From GCA-2748575 sp965222725 (lineage in GTDB: Bacteria > Pseudomonadota > Gammaproteobacteria > Pseudomonadales > Ketobacteraceae), in contig OZ244969.1 of the NCBI GenBank assembly GCA_965222725.1, positions 5,146,001-5,210,000 of the forward strand: a stretch of DNA of 64,000 nucleotides, read 5' to 3'. A model generated the notes under the pieces. It searched no databases, was not told the origin of the DNA, and saw nothing but the letters and a program-made list of their open reading frames with translations. Below, one piece after another: positions 7,281 through 16,610 of the stretch (positions within the stretch are counted from its first letter, which is position 1; each line of letters opens with the position of its first letter). The position numbers and the translations under genes are program-made.

Positions 7281-9400
7281 CTATCCAGCGGTTTGCCTTT
7301 AACTTCCGTATCCGACTCTGCCACCGAATCCTCAGCACCACCGTTAACATCAGCCACGAAACGCTCATCCACAAACGGCCCCTGCAGCCAGTCACATTGC
7401 CGTTCTTTCAAAAACCGGTAATGGCTTTCCCGGGTAACGCCGTTGGCGATTACTTTCAGCCCCAGGTTATGAGCCAGATATATCGCCGCATCCACCACGG
7501 TTTCATCCGTACGGGACAAGCCTACCCGGCCAATCAGACGCTCACTGAGTTTGACCCCTTCGTAAGATACGGTGCGCAGCATTTCCAGGGAAGAATAGCC
7601 AGTGGCAAAGTGATCCAGTACAAAACTGAAACCCGCTGCCTGTATCTCGTTGAGTTTGTTGTCCACATCAAGCCCGCGCAGCCAGAAGGATGATTCGGGT
7701 ATGGCAATCAGAATGCGCTCCGGCACCAGGCCATGCTTGCTGCTGGTTTTGATTAACCATTCCGCCAGATCCGACCGGGCAAACAAACCATTGGGTAAAG
7801 GAATAATAAATTTTACGTTGTCATCCAAAGGCTGATCCGCGAGCTTTACCTGCAACTCGGCACAGGCATGCTTCCACAGGAAGGAAGCCAGATCCAGCCC
7901 CATGCCGGCATCTTCTGCCACCGACATAAAATCGTTCACATCCAGCAGGCCTTTTTTGGGATGCGGCCATTGCAGGCAGGCTTCCAGCGCCGTGAGTTTT
8001 TGCAAGCGCCGATCCACATGGGATACGAACCCCACCACAAACTCTTTTTCCTCGTAGGCTTTGTGAATCTCATGCTCAAAGGCCAGCAGGGCTGCCCGTT
8101 GCTGATTCATACTGCTGGTAAAAAACTGGTAGTTATTGCGTCCCAGGCTTTTGGCCCGGTCCATGGCCGTCTCGGCATTCTTGATCAGGGACTGCGGATC
8201 CACCCCGCAACTGGGGAACACGGCAATGCCGATACTGCAGCCCGTGTAAATCTCGTGGCCGTTCAGTAAAAAGGGTTCATGCAACCGCTCGATAATTTTG
8301 GCCGCCACCGCAGCCGCGCCATGGGGCTTGTCCATGGCGGTCAGCACCACCACAAACTCATCCCCTTCCATTCTGCCGATGGCATCGTCACGGCGAATGA
8401 GTATGCGGATACGTTCGGCAATCAGTTTCAGTAACTGATCCCCCTGGTCGTGGCCCAGAGATTCATTGATATAACGAAAGTGATCCAGGTCGATAAACAA
8501 GACCGCAAAATGCTGACTGGCATCTTTGGTGTGCCGGATAATGACTTCCAGCGCTTCTTCGATACGGGTTCGCGACGGCAGTCCGGTGAGTGCATCAATA
8601 CTACTGAGCTTTTTAAGTTTATCCTTGGCTTCGCGGGTGTCTTTTAACAGGCGGAAGGCAATCAGCAGCTTGATGCCATCAATATTGAACACCGGTATCG
8701 CGGCAAATTTGATTTTGCTTTGCTCACCATCCTTGCGCCAGATGGTGGCATTATCCACCTGCAGAATCTGTTCGGTGCGGGTTACCTTGGCAATGGGATG
8801 ATCGGCCCAGGTGGAGGTAATGGAGTCGGACTCGTCTTCCAGCAGGCTTTCGATATACTGGCCGAACAGGTCGGTGACCTTGGCTTTTAAAAAGCGCTCT
8901 GCCGCGGCATTGGCGTAACGGATCTTGCCGTTCTCATCAATGGCCAGTACGCCCTCTTCCTCGCTTTCGATCAGGGTTTTGCTTTTTTCTCCACCCAGGT
9001 TGGCAATGGCTTCGCGATAACGACACAAACGCAAAAAGAACTGCACCATACCTTTAAGGCGTTTGGCATCCAGTGGCTTGGGGAGTATATGGACCGTTTG
9101 CAGCAATTCGCGGTGCAACCCCATGGGCTTTTCCGCCATGCTCGATGGCATAAAAATCACGGGGATATGCTTGGTTTCCACCTGGGCCCGCAGCAGGTTC
9201 AGAATCTGGTAACCGTCACTGTCATCCACTTTGGACGCCAGCAAAATCACCGCAGGTACTTTATCTTTTGCCAGATAGAGCACATCGTCGCTGGTGGAGC
9301 ACACAAGAATTTTGGCAGGCAGATCCGCCAGCAGGGATTCCATGGCGGAAAGATTCTTTTCAAAACTATCGACGATCAGAACGCAGGGTTGATCCGACAT
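7277..9400 (-). CDS. REC-PAS-GGDEF-EAL protein with degenerate receiver and EAL sites
   Basis: This 707-residue protein has, in order, a receiver-like domain (about 5-120), a PAS domain (about 135-250), GGDEF (about 265-425) and EAL (about 440-690). The receiver lacks the phospho-acceptor: the usual Asp-containing strand reads ILLASKVDDSDG. The GGDEF motif is EGDEF. In the EAL domain, EALLRW is EACLQW, DDFGTG is DHFATG and AEGVE is ANGVT. Loss of these metal ligands argues against phosphodiesterase activity, and cyclase activity is uncertain. It may bind c-di-GMP or act through protein contacts. ATG 9400 was preferred to GTG 9409 because AGGTG sits about eight bases before it. The neighbouring kinase is encoded just upstream on the same strand. 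Confidence 0.88.
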   Translation of the reverse strand: MSDQPCVLIVDSFEKNLSAMESLLADLPAKILVCSTSDDVLYLAKDKVPAVILLASKVDDSDGYQILNLLRAQVETKHIPVIFMPSSMAEKPMGLHRELLQTVHILPKPLDAKRLKGMVQFFLRLCRYREAIANLGGEKSKTLIESEEEGVLAIDENGKIRYANAAAERFLKAKVTDLFGQYIESLLEDESDSITSTWADHPIAKVTRTEQILQVDNATIWRKDGEQSKIKFAAIPVFNIDGIKLLIAFRLLKDTREAKDKLKKLSSIDALTGLPSRTRIEEALEVIIRHTKDASQHFAVLFIDLDHFRYINESLGHDQGDQLLKLIAERIRILIRRDDAIGRMEGDEFVVVLTAMDKPHGAAAVAAKIIERLHEPFLLNGHEIYTGCSIGIAVFPSCGVDPQSLIKNAETAMDRAKSLGRNNYQFFTSSMNQQRAALLAFEHEIHKAYEEKEFVVGFVSHVDRRLQKLTALEACLQWPHPKKGLLDVNDFMSVAEDAGMGLDLASFLWKHACAELQVKLADQPLDDNVKFIIPLPNGLFARSDLAEWLIKTSSKHGLVPERILIAIPESSFWLRGLDVDNKLNEIQAAGFSFVLDHFATGYSSLEMLRTVSYEGVKLSERLIGRVGLSRTDETVVDAAIYLAHNLGLKVIANGVTRESHYRFLKERQCDWLQGPFVDERFVADVNGGAEDSVAESDTEVKGKPLDS

Positions 9401-9442
9401 GCTGGGCACACCTACTTCACAAAGGTTAGCGCCGGATAGATA

Positions 9443-11389
9443 TCAGGCATTGAGGTTTTTCAGAATGGTCTGCAACTGATCCGAGCGGAAAGGCTTTTTC
9501 ATAAAGTCATCCATTCCCGCTTCCAGGCATGCTTTGCGGCAATCTTCTGTATCATCGGCCGTCAGGGCAATAATGGGCACATGTTTTCCCAGGGACTTTT
9601 CCCACGCCCGAATCGCCCGGGTGGCTTCAAAGCCATCCATAATCGGCATTTCGCAATCCATCAGAACGATATCGTAATGTTTGTCCTGAATGGCATCAAT
9701 GGCTTCTTCGCCGTTATTGGTGACATCCGTGCTAATACCCAGTTTCTTCAACGCGCCTTTGGCTATTATCTGGTTAACTTCGTTGTCTTCCACCAGCAGG
9801 GCGCGCTGGGTTTGCTGCTCTTTGACATCCCCCATGGTGTGCGCCGTAATCATGGCATCACCGTTGCCATCCTGGCCGGTCAGTAATCGCAGAGCGTTGT
9901 GCAGATCCTCTTTCCGCAGGGGTTTTTCCACGAAGGCATTCACACCCTGCTTTTCGGCGCTCGCCGGTGTAATACCATCACCATCAAATGCCAGCAGAAT
10001 GATTTGTGTATTGTCGAACTTGGCATGACTGCGAATCTGTTTGGCCAGTTTCAGGCCGGACTTTTTCATTTTATGCAGATCAATAATCACAAAATCAGTC
10101 CCGGCACCTTTCAGATTCTGATCCAGCACTGTAATGGCCTGAGCACCGTGCCCCGCCACCTGAAAAGACATGCCCCAGCTTTCGCAATATTCTTCCAGCC
10201 GCTTGCGGTCATCCATGGAATCATTCACCAGCAAGGCACTGCGACCGGTAATTTCACCGGCACGTGTTACCGCGCCGGCAGCTTTCGGTAATTCCAGCAC
10301 CATGCCGAAGGTGGTTCCCAGGCCTTCTGTAGAGCGCACGGTCAGCCGACCGCCCATACGATCCATCAGCTGTTTACTGATGGCCAGGCCAATGCCCAGA
10401 CCAAAAAAGCGATCTGCCATGGAGCCACCTTCCTGGGACAGGCTTTTGCGAATCTGCTGCACCCGCTCTTCCGGAATGCCTGAGCCGGTATCGGTGACCT
10501 CAATCTGCAAAGTGGCATGGGTATCGGTTTCTATATCGCAGCTGGCGCGCACACTGATACCGCCTTCGTAAGTAAAACCAAAGGCGTTGTTCAACAGGCT
10601 CTGCAGCACCTGCAGAATATGTTGGGGATCGCCGATCAGATTATCGGGCACATAGGGGGATATGAGGGTTGCCAGCTCCAGGTTTTTACGCCGGGCCATG
10701 GGCATCAGGGTATCCACAAAGCTTTCCAGTTCCGCCCGCACATTAAAGGTCACATGGGCCAGATCCAGATCACCGATTTCCAGATGCAGAAAATCTGTCA
10801 GTTCGCCGAAAGAGCGCTGCAAATCCCGGCCGCAATGGTAGGCCGCATCCAGCTCGGACTGGGCCTGCGCCGACAGCCCCGGATCATCCAGGGCCTCGCC
10901 CATCATGTTCAGCAGATTGTTAATGGGCATCCGCATATCCTGGGCAATATGGTGCAGGAAACGGGTTTTGACTTTGGAAAGGGCCGACTCCTCTTCCAGG
11001 TCGGTTTTCATGTTGAAATAGGTGTCGTGGCCTTCGGTAATGTCTTCAAAAAATATCAGGTCTACTTTGCCGCTATCCCCGAAGTCATAGGGGTTTACAA
11101 TAAAATCCAGCGCCAGGCGCTGGCCACTGGTATGCGTGGCAAAGAGTGGGCGGGCCCAGTATTCGTCGTTGTTGTCACGAAAATCCCGCAGGTAATTGGG
11201 TACATGGCCGGCGTATTCCCGCGGGCACACAATAAAGCGGTCAAAGAGTTCATCCACTACGGTTTTTTTATGGATTCCGAACAGGGTTTCAGCGGGTTTA
11301 TTGGCCAACAGCACGATGCCATCGGCATCAAATAGCATGGCTGGCGCTGCCAGGCTGCTGGTAAATTGTTTCAGTGATTCCAAATCCAT
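9443..11389 (-). CDS. Hybrid histidine kinase with two receivers and Gln at the phospho-His position
   Basis: This 648-residue cytosolic protein has a PAS-like sensor (about 1-130), a HisKA dimerisation domain (about 135-205), a HATPase domain (about 240-370; DTGSGIP and GLGIGLAIS visible) and two receivers (about 385-500 and 520-645). In the H-box the normal S-H-E-x-R-x-P reads A-Q-D-M-R-M-P, so Gln replaces the phosphorylated His. The HATPase N-box is also altered (NNAFGFT). The second receiver is canonical (LMDCEMPIMDG and a later KKPF). The first keeps Asp in FVIIDLHK. It may therefore be a pseudokinase or a receiver scaffold. It lies 42 bases upstream of the degenerate GGDEF-EAL gene on the same strand, suggesting one pathway. 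Confidence 0.9.
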   Translation of the reverse strand: MDLESLKQFTSSLAAPAMLFDADGIVLLANKPAETLFGIHKKTVVDELFDRFIVCPREYAGHVPNYLRDFRDNNDEYWARPLFATHTSGQRLALDFIVNPYDFGDSGKVDLIFFEDITEGHDTYFNMKTDLEEESALSKVKTRFLHHIAQDMRMPINNLLNMMGEALDDPGLSAQAQSELDAAYHCGRDLQRSFGELTDFLHLEIGDLDLAHVTFNVRAELESFVDTLMPMARRKNLELATLISPYVPDNLIGDPQHILQVLQSLLNNAFGFTYEGGISVRASCDIETDTHATLQIEVTDTGSGIPEERVQQIRKSLSQEGGSMADRFFGLGIGLAISKQLMDRMGGRLTVRSTEGLGTTFGMVLELPKAAGAVTRAGEITGRSALLVNDSMDDRKRLEEYCESWGMSFQVAGHGAQAITVLDQNLKGAGTDFVIIDLHKMKKSGLKLAKQIRSHAKFDNTQIILLAFDGDGITPASAEKQGVNAFVEKPLRKEDLHNALRLLTGQDGNGDAMITAHTMGDVKEQQTQRALLVEDNEVNQIIAKGALKKLGISTDVTNNGEEAIDAIQDKHYDIVLMDCEMPIMDGFEATRAIRAWEKSLGKHVPIIALTADDTEDCRKACLEAGMDDFMKKPFRSDQLQTILKNLNA

Positions 11390-11511
11390 ATTGGGCTCTT
11401 GTCTGCTGTATTCACTTGGCGTAGATCCTCTCCGATCAAGTATAGATTGAGATTTCGCACTGTTCGCATTATTTGGCCATTATTTGGGCTATCCAGTGAA
11501 CGGCAGGCATT

Positions 11512-11548
11512 AAAAAAGGCCCGATCTGAAACAGAAAGGGCCTTTTTT
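11512..11548. terminator. Intrinsic terminator after argG
   Basis: An A-run and GGCCC arm pair with GGGCC and a T-run around a 15-base loop. The hairpin has poly-A on one side and poly-T on the other, so it can work in both directions. It lies just past the argG stop (minus strand) and in front of the hybrid kinase gene. Confidence 0.85.
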
Positions 11549-11568
11549 CAACAACTTGAGCCAGTTGT

Positions 11569-12786
11569 TTACTTGAGCTTGCGACCTTTACCTGCAGCAA
11601 TCCGCAAGCGCAGTGCGTTCAGTTTGATAAAGCCTTCGGCGTCTTTCTGGTTATAGGCACCGGCATCGTCCTCAAAGGTGGCGATACTTTCATCAAACAG
11701 CGACATATCAGAGCGGCGCCCTACTACGCTCACGTGGCCTTTGTAGAGCTTCACGCGCACTTCGCCGTTAACGTACAGCTGGGTTTCGTCGATCAGCTTT
11801 TGAATCGCTTCGCGCTCCGGCGACCACCAGTAACCGTTGTAAATCATTTCCGCATAGCGCGGCATCAGGCTGTCTTTCAGGTGGGCGGTTTCGCGATCCA
11901 GGGTAATGGATTCAATGGCGCGGTGGGCCGGCAGCATGATGGTGCCCCCGGGAGTTTCATAACAGCCGCGGGACTTCATGCCCACGTAGCGATTTTCCAC
12001 AATATCCAGACGGCCGATGCCGTTTTCGCCGCCCACTTTGTTCAGGTAGGCCAGCACTTCGGCCGGGCTCATCCGCTTGCCATCAATGGCTACGATATCG
12101 CCTTTTTCGTATGTCAGTTCCAGGTAAGTCGGGGTTTCCGGGGCTTTTTCCGGAGAAACGGACCAGCGCCACATGTCTTCCTCTGCTTCGGTCCAGGGAT
12201 CTTCCAGGGGGCCGCCTTCGTAGGAAATGTGCAGCAGGTTGGCGTCCATGGAGTATGGGGATTTTTTGCCGCGCTTCATTTCTACGGGAATGTTGTGCTT
12301 TTCGGCGTAGGCCAGCAGGGATTCGCGGGAATTCAGATCCCACTCACGCCAGGGGGCCACGACTTTAATGCCGGGGGTCAGGGCGTAGGCGCCCAGTTCA
12401 AAGCGCACCTGATCGTTACCCTTGCCGGTGGCCCCGTGAGAGATGGCACAGGCACCGGTTTCCTCGGCAATTTCCACTAACCGCTTGGCAATCAGGGGGC
12501 GTGCAATGGAGGTGCCCAGCAGGTACTCACCCTCGTAAATGGTGTTGGCGCGGAACATGGGGAATACATAATCGCGCACGAATTCTTCACGTAAATCTTC
12601 GATATAGATTTCTTCTACGCCCATGGCTTCGGCCTTGGCGCGGGCCGGCTCCACTTCTTCCCCCTGACCGATATCAGCGGTAAAGGTCACCACTTCACAC
12701 TGGTAGGTTTCCTGTAGCCACTTAACAATGATGGAGGTATCCAATCCACCGGAATACGCTAATACAACCTTGTTGATATCTGACAT
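11569..12786 (-). CDS. argG: Argininosuccinate synthase
   Basis: This enzyme joins citrulline and aspartate with ATP in the penultimate step of arginine synthesis. At 405 aa it has the length of the short-form ArgG. The N-terminal P-loop-like LAYSGGLDTS binds ATP, and SHGATGKGNDQVRFE is the second signature. AGGAA precedes the ATG. The neighbourhood argG-motY-rnt-peroxiredoxin resembles Pseudomonas. Arginine genes argD and argF lie about 34 kb away. Confidence 0.98.
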   Translation of the reverse strand: MSDINKVVLAYSGGLDTSIIVKWLQETYQCEVVTFTADIGQGEEVEPARAKAEAMGVEEIYIEDLREEFVRDYVFPMFRANTIYEGEYLLGTSIARPLIAKRLVEIAEETGACAISHGATGKGNDQVRFELGAYALTPGIKVVAPWREWDLNSRESLLAYAEKHNIPVEMKRGKKSPYSMDANLLHISYEGGPLEDPWTEAEEDMWRWSVSPEKAPETPTYLELTYEKGDIVAIDGKRMSPAEVLAYLNKVGGENGIGRLDIVENRYVGMKSRGCYETPGGTIMLPAHRAIESITLDRETAHLKDSLMPRYAEMIYNGYWWSPEREAIQKLIDETQLYVNGEVRVKLYKGHVSVVGRRSDMSLFDESIATFEDDAGAYNQKDAEGFIKLNALRLRIAAGKGRKLK

Positions 12787-12917
12787 CGTCTATTCCTGTT
12801 TATCCGAATTGACTGTGGGGAAGCCCCTGTTGAGCGCAGGGGGCGTAAGGGGCACGTATTTTACACGGATCGGGGGGTAATCGCACTAGGCAGGCCCGGT
12901 TAGCCGGGGGGGTACGC

Positions 12918-12947
12918 CCGGAGAGAGCCGCCGACAGCGCTCTCCGG
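12918..12947 (-). terminator. Possible terminator hairpin after motY
   Basis: Arms CCGGAGAG and CTCTCCGG flank a 14-base spacer, starting eight bases beyond the motY stop. There is no clear T-run, so it may be a weak or Rho-assisted terminator, or only a stabilising 3' hairpin. Confidence 0.45.
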
Positions 12948-12954
12948 TGGGGAA

Positions 12955-13809
12955 TCAGTAGCGGGGCTTTTTCACACTCACGTATACCCGGCGGTTTTTT
13001 GCCCGGTCAGCCGCGGTATTGCCCTTGAACCGGGGGCGGGTTTCGCCGTGGTAATGGGAGGCTATCATGTCCTGGGGCACGCCCTGGTTCACCAGATAGT
13101 CCATAACCTCCTTGGCCCGCAACCGCGACAGCTCCCAGTTGTGGCCGCGGCGCCCTTCCTGGCTGGCATGGCCGTGCACGTAGATTTTTTCCACTTCAGG
13201 ATCCACCCGCACGTAGCCGGCAATCAGGTTCAGACGCTCCAGAGCCGCATTGCTCAGGCCGTATTTGTTGGCACCAAACTGCAAGAATGAAGACGCGATC
13301 TGCTGATGGTTAACGGGATAGAGGGTTGCCAGGCAGGACACCAGGCCATTGTAGGCTTCCTGAAAGTTAACACCGGACACCCCCACTTCAATGCGGTGAT
13401 CCTTGGTCCAGCCTTCAATATCGAAAGTAGGCATCATACCGGCTTTCAGCTCATCCACGATCCGGTCCGTTTGCTGGCGGCTGATGCTAACCGGACGCTT
13501 GCCTTTGCTGGTTTTGACCTCACCAATATCAACGGGTCCGGGTCCGGGCCGCCAGAACGGCGAGCGAATCTTCAGTTTGCCGGAGCCCTCGTGAACCGCG
13601 GGGCGGTCGGATTCCAGATAAAAACTGATGTAGGCGCCCGATTCAATTTCAAACACCGCGATACCGTACTGGGGTATGCCCTGCCACAGGCGGCACTGGG
13701 TGGCGGAGGGCTCCAGATGCCATTCCGCATCAATACCCGCCAGAAATTCGTGGGCTTTCAGGCTACCTGACAGCAGCAACAACATCATTACACTCAGGAT
13801 TCGCAACAC
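12955..13809 (-). CDS. motY: MotY-like T-ring protein of the sodium-type flagellar motor
   Basis: This secreted protein of 284 aa has a signal peptide (residues 1-19, ending LKA before HEF). A MotY N-terminal domain (about 20-155) follows, then a C-terminal OmpA-like peptidoglycan-binding domain (about 160-284) with VHGHASQEG and NRRVYVSV. MotY forms the T ring that anchors PomA/B- or MotA/B-type stators of polar flagella. The call is supported by the position beside argG and rnt, where Pseudomonas has its motY. The start is a GTG with GAGGAAACC in front. Other OmpA-domain proteins are an alternative, but the N-terminal half matches MotY in length and pattern. Confidence 0.85.
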   Translation of the reverse strand: MLRILSVMMLLLLSGSLKAHEFLAGIDAEWHLEPSATQCRLWQGIPQYGIAVFEIESGAYISFYLESDRPAVHEGSGKLKIRSPFWRPGPGPVDIGEVKTSKGKRPVSISRQQTDRIVDELKAGMMPTFDIEGWTKDHRIEVGVSGVNFQEAYNGLVSCLATLYPVNHQQIASSFLQFGANKYGLSNAALERLNLIAGYVRVDPEVEKIYVHGHASQEGRRGHNWELSRLRAKEVMDYLVNQGVPQDMIASHYHGETRPRFKGNTAADRAKNRRVYVSVKKPRY

Positions 13810-13945
13810 GGTTTCCTCAACAGCCAGTTAAACCATCAGAGTCATTAAAACGAACAAGTTTAGCCGTATCTAATGTATCGGCCAGAGGGCCCGTATCTTT
13901 ATAGCCGATTGCCCCGCGTTGAGAAGCCCATCAGGATCAGGTAGC

Positions 13946-14620
13946 ATGCCCGCTTTGAGCCGGAATCAGACCCAGTATCCTATGCCAGTGAGTTCACCCC
14001 AAATCGCCAACCGTTTTCGTGGCTTCCTTCCCGTGGTGGTGGATGTGGAAACCGGCGGATTCAATGCCAGAACCGATGCCCTGCTGGAAATTGCCGCGGT
14101 GGTTATAGAAATGGATGACAACGGCCTGGTGTACCCCGGAGAAAGTGTTCATCAGCATGTAGAACCTTTCAAGGGCGCCAATATTGAAAAATCCGCGCTG
14201 GAATTTACTGGTATCGACCCCTACCACCCATTCCGCAAAGCAGTGAATGAAAGCGCCGCACTGGGAGAGATTTTTAAACCGGTGCGCAGGGCTATTAAAG
14301 AAAGCGGCTGCACCCGCGCCGTGCTGGTGGGCCATAACGCCTTTTTTGATCACGATTTTCTGAAGGCTGCGGTTGAACGGGCCGGAATCAAGCGCAATCC
14401 GTTTCACCCCTTTTCCTGCTTTGATACAGCCACGCTGGCAGGGCTGGCAGTAGGCCAGACGGTGTTGGCCAAAGCCTGCGAAGCAGCCAATATCGAATTC
14501 GATCAGCGGGAAGCCCATTCAGCGCTCTATGACACCCAGAAAACGGCAGAGCTGTTTTGCTATATCGTGAATCGCTGGAAGGCGCTGGGGGGATTGAATA
14601 ACCTGGACGGTGGCAGTTAA
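13946..14620 (+). CDS. rnt: Ribonuclease T
   Basis: This DEDDh-family 3'-5' exoribonuclease trims tRNA CCA ends and other stable RNA precursors as a dimer. The exonuclease motifs are visible: VVVDVETGG (Exo I), LVGHNAFFDHDFL (Exo II) and HSALYDTQKTAEL (Exo III, with the catalytic His and Asp). ATG 13946 is chosen because AGGATCAGG lies in front; ATG 13982, giving MPVSSPQIANRF, is a credible alternative and closer to typical family length. It is transcribed divergently from motY and ends before a shared terminator. Confidence 0.93.
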   Translation: MPALSRNQTQYPMPVSSPQIANRFRGFLPVVVDVETGGFNARTDALLEIAAVVIEMDDNGLVYPGESVHQHVEPFKGANIEKSALEFTGIDPYHPFRKAVNESAALGEIFKPVRRAIKESGCTRAVLVGHNAFFDHDFLKAAVERAGIKRNPFHPFSCFDTATLAGLAVGQTVLAKACEAANIEFDQREAHSALYDTQKTAELFCYIVNRWKALGGLNNLDGGS

Positions 14621-14654
14621 GCCAAGGTATTGCGGGCAGAAGCAAAGCAGAAAC

Positions 14655-14686
14655 AAAAAAGCCGAATCAGATGATTCGGCTTTTTT
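14655..14686. terminator. Bidirectional terminator between rnt and the peroxiredoxin gene
   Basis: A six-base A-run and GCCGAATC pair with GATTCGGC and a six-base T-run around a short loop. The perfect arms lie between the convergent ends of rnt (plus) and the peroxiredoxin gene (minus), so the hairpin serves both. Confidence 0.92.
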
Positions 14687-14701
14687 AGTGCTGTATTCGG
14701 T

Positions 14702-15304
14702 TTACAGCTTGTCGGAGTTATCCGACAGGTAGGCAGCAACACCTTCAGGAGAGGCATTCATACCTTTGTCACCTTTGTTCCAGCCTGCAGGGCAAACTTC
14801 GCCGTGCTCTTCGTGGAACTGCAGCGCGTCAACCAGACGAACCAGCTCGTCCATGTTGCGGCCCAGCGGCAGATCGTTAACGATCTGAGAGCGAACCACG
14901 CCTTCTTTGTCGATCAGGAATGCGCCACGGAAAGCTACGCCGCCATCGGACTCAACGTCATATGACTTACAAATACCGTGAGACATATCCGCAGCCAGAG
15001 TGTACTTAACAGGACCGATACCACCTTCGTTAACGGGGGTATTACGCCATGCGTTGTGGGTAAAGTGAGAGTCGATGGAAACGCCGATCACTTCAACGCC
15101 ACGCTCTTTGAACTGATCCATGCGGTGATCCAGAGCGATCAGCTCGGAAGGGCATACAAAGGTAAAGTCCAGAGGGTAGAAAAATACGATGCCGTATTTG
15201 CCTTTGATGGCTTCGGACAGGGTAAATTCATCAACGATGGAGCCGTCACCCAGAACCGCAGGAACTGTGAAATCAGGAGCTGGTTTACCAACTAGAACGC
15301 CCAT
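14702..15304 (-). CDS. Typical 2-Cys peroxiredoxin (AhpC/TSA family)
   Basis: This 200-residue thiol peroxidase reduces hydrogen peroxide and organic peroxides. The peroxidatic Cys is in FYPLDFTFVCPSE near residue 50, and the resolving Cys is in HGEVCPAGW near residue 168. It has no signal peptide and is cytosolic. AAAGGAG precedes the ATG. The first 160 residues match the Prx1/AhpC subgroup. No dedicated reductase (AhpF) is next to it, so thioredoxin is the likely electron donor. The AT-rich 229-base upstream region presumably holds its promoter; no operator was identified. Confidence 0.95.
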   Translation of the reverse strand: MGVLVGKPAPDFTVPAVLGDGSIVDEFTLSEAIKGKYGIVFFYPLDFTFVCPSELIALDHRMDQFKERGVEVIGVSIDSHFTHNAWRNTPVNEGGIGPVKYTLAADMSHGICKSYDVESDGGVAFRGAFLIDKEGVVRSQIVNDLPLGRNMDELVRLVDALQFHEEHGEVCPAGWNKGDKGMNASPEGVAAYLSDNSDKL

Positions 15305-15533
15305 GTAATTCTCCTTTAGCTATTTTACTATTGGCTTGTTTACTGTTTTGGCTTGCCTTGCAGACAAGACTTTAAATGGATAAAAATCACACAATTGGTT
15401 GTTTTATCAACAACTTGGTTATGATTGAGTGTAAAATCATACACCCTTCTTTTGATTCTTCCACCCGTTGCTTCCATTAATTTTTTTTATTCATACTTTT
15501 GCCTTATTCTTATTGCTCCCCCAGCTTGAAAGG

Positions 15534-16286
15534 ATGTTGGTTTTGAACGATTTCAAGGATCACTTCTCCACCGGCAGCGACAGCTATCGGAAATACCGCC
15601 CCCGCTACCCCGAATCCCTGTATAAATGGCTGTACACCAAAGTGGCCCAGCCTGCCACTGTGTGGGAATGCGGTGCTGGCTCCGGGCAGGCCACCGAGCA
15701 CCTGGCCAGGCATTTTCACCACATCATTGCCACCGAGCCCAGCGCCGCCCAGCTGAAATCGGCCCCGGAGTTGGAAAACGTTACCTATAAAGTGAGTGCG
15801 GCAGAAACCTTCAGCCAGGAACCGGAATCCATTGATATGGTGGTGGTTGCCCAAGCCATTCACTGGTTCGATCACGAGCGCTTTTTTGCCAAAGTGGACG
15901 AGCTGCTGAAACCGGGCGGCCTGCTGGCGGTGTGGGGATACCAGCTGATGGAAGCCAATGAGGCGCTGGACCCGTTGCTGAAAGAATTCCACGACGAATT
16001 TGTAGGGCCCTACTGGCCGGAAGAGCGCAAGTTGCTGAACAATGGCTACAGCGCCATTCAGTTCCCCTACCCTGCTCTTGAGGCACCGGAGTTCAAAATG
16101 ACCGATGAGTGGGACCTGGAGCACTTGCTGGGGTATCTGAATACCTGGTCAGCCACCAAGGCCTTTGAAAAGGATAAGGGGGAGAACCCGGTTGAGCTTT
16201 GGCGGGAAAAGCTGACTGCGGCCTGGGGGGACAAGGCGCGGCAGCGGGTGAGTTGGCCTTTGGTTTTGTATGTGGGGAGGAAATAG
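15534..16286 (+). CDS. Class I SAM-dependent methyltransferase
   Basis: This 250-residue protein has a Rossmann-type methyltransferase fold. Motif I reads VWECGAGSGQATEHL, binding S-adenosylmethionine, followed by an acidic-loop segment (IIATEPS) and a VVVAQAIHWFD motif IV. The family (type 11) includes trans-aconitate methyltransferase-like and many uncharacterised enzymes; the substrate is not evident. Starts possible are ATG 15534 and TTG 15543; AAAGG is better spaced for the second. Base composition is host-like, so this is the last core gene before the AT-rich island. Confidence 0.85.
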   Translation: MLVLNDFKDHFSTGSDSYRKYRPRYPESLYKWLYTKVAQPATVWECGAGSGQATEHLARHFHHIIATEPSAAQLKSAPELENVTYKVSAAETFSQEPESIDMVVVAQAIHWFDHERFFAKVDELLKPGGLLAVWGYQLMEANEALDPLLKEFHDEFVGPYWPEERKLLNNGYSAIQFPYPALEAPEFKMTDEWDLEHLLGYLNTWSATKAFEKDKGENPVELWREKLTAAWGDKARQRVSWPLVLYVGRK

Positions 16287-16361
16287 GGTCATCCAAGCAA
16301 ACCGCCAAAACTATAATTTGGAACATAAACCCCGAATGTAGGCTTGGATGTCTCCTAATTA

Positions 16362-16383
16362 TTTCGAACCTTTTGTTTCGAAC
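16362..16383. repeat. Direct repeat TTTCGAAC x2 at the island edge
   Basis: The octamer TTTCGAAC occurs at 16362-16369 and 16376-16383, a 14-base period, each containing the palindrome TTCGAA. A further TTCG-TAAA-CGAA dyad follows near 16401. They sit in the AT-rich stretch before the desaturase gene. They could be regulator sites; no factor can be named. Confidence 0.4.
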
Positions 16384-16610
16384 GTTTCAAATTATTTATT
16401 TTCGTAAACGAATATTTATTTTTCGGTCTCGAAAGCGCATTATAACCATGACGCATGAATCTTGTGCTTGTTATTCTTTTGGGTTTTATGTTGTCCGAGG
16501 CCACCACTCTCATCAATCTAAATAAACCTCAGATTTTTAGCCGGTTGCCTCCCGTTCCAGAGGAATGCGTCTTATGTTTTGTTGGCCTAAGCTATCTAGA
16601 GGAAATAGAT

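Noticed and set aside
10517..11335. A 272-codon plus-strand ORF opposite the hybrid kinase
   Set aside because: It has no recognisable domain or ribosome site and mirrors the reverse strand of a clear kinase gene.
16455..16610. A 52-residue N-terminal extension of the desaturase
   Set aside because: The extension has weak family character and no good ribosome site, whereas GTG 16611 has AGAGGA at seven bases.
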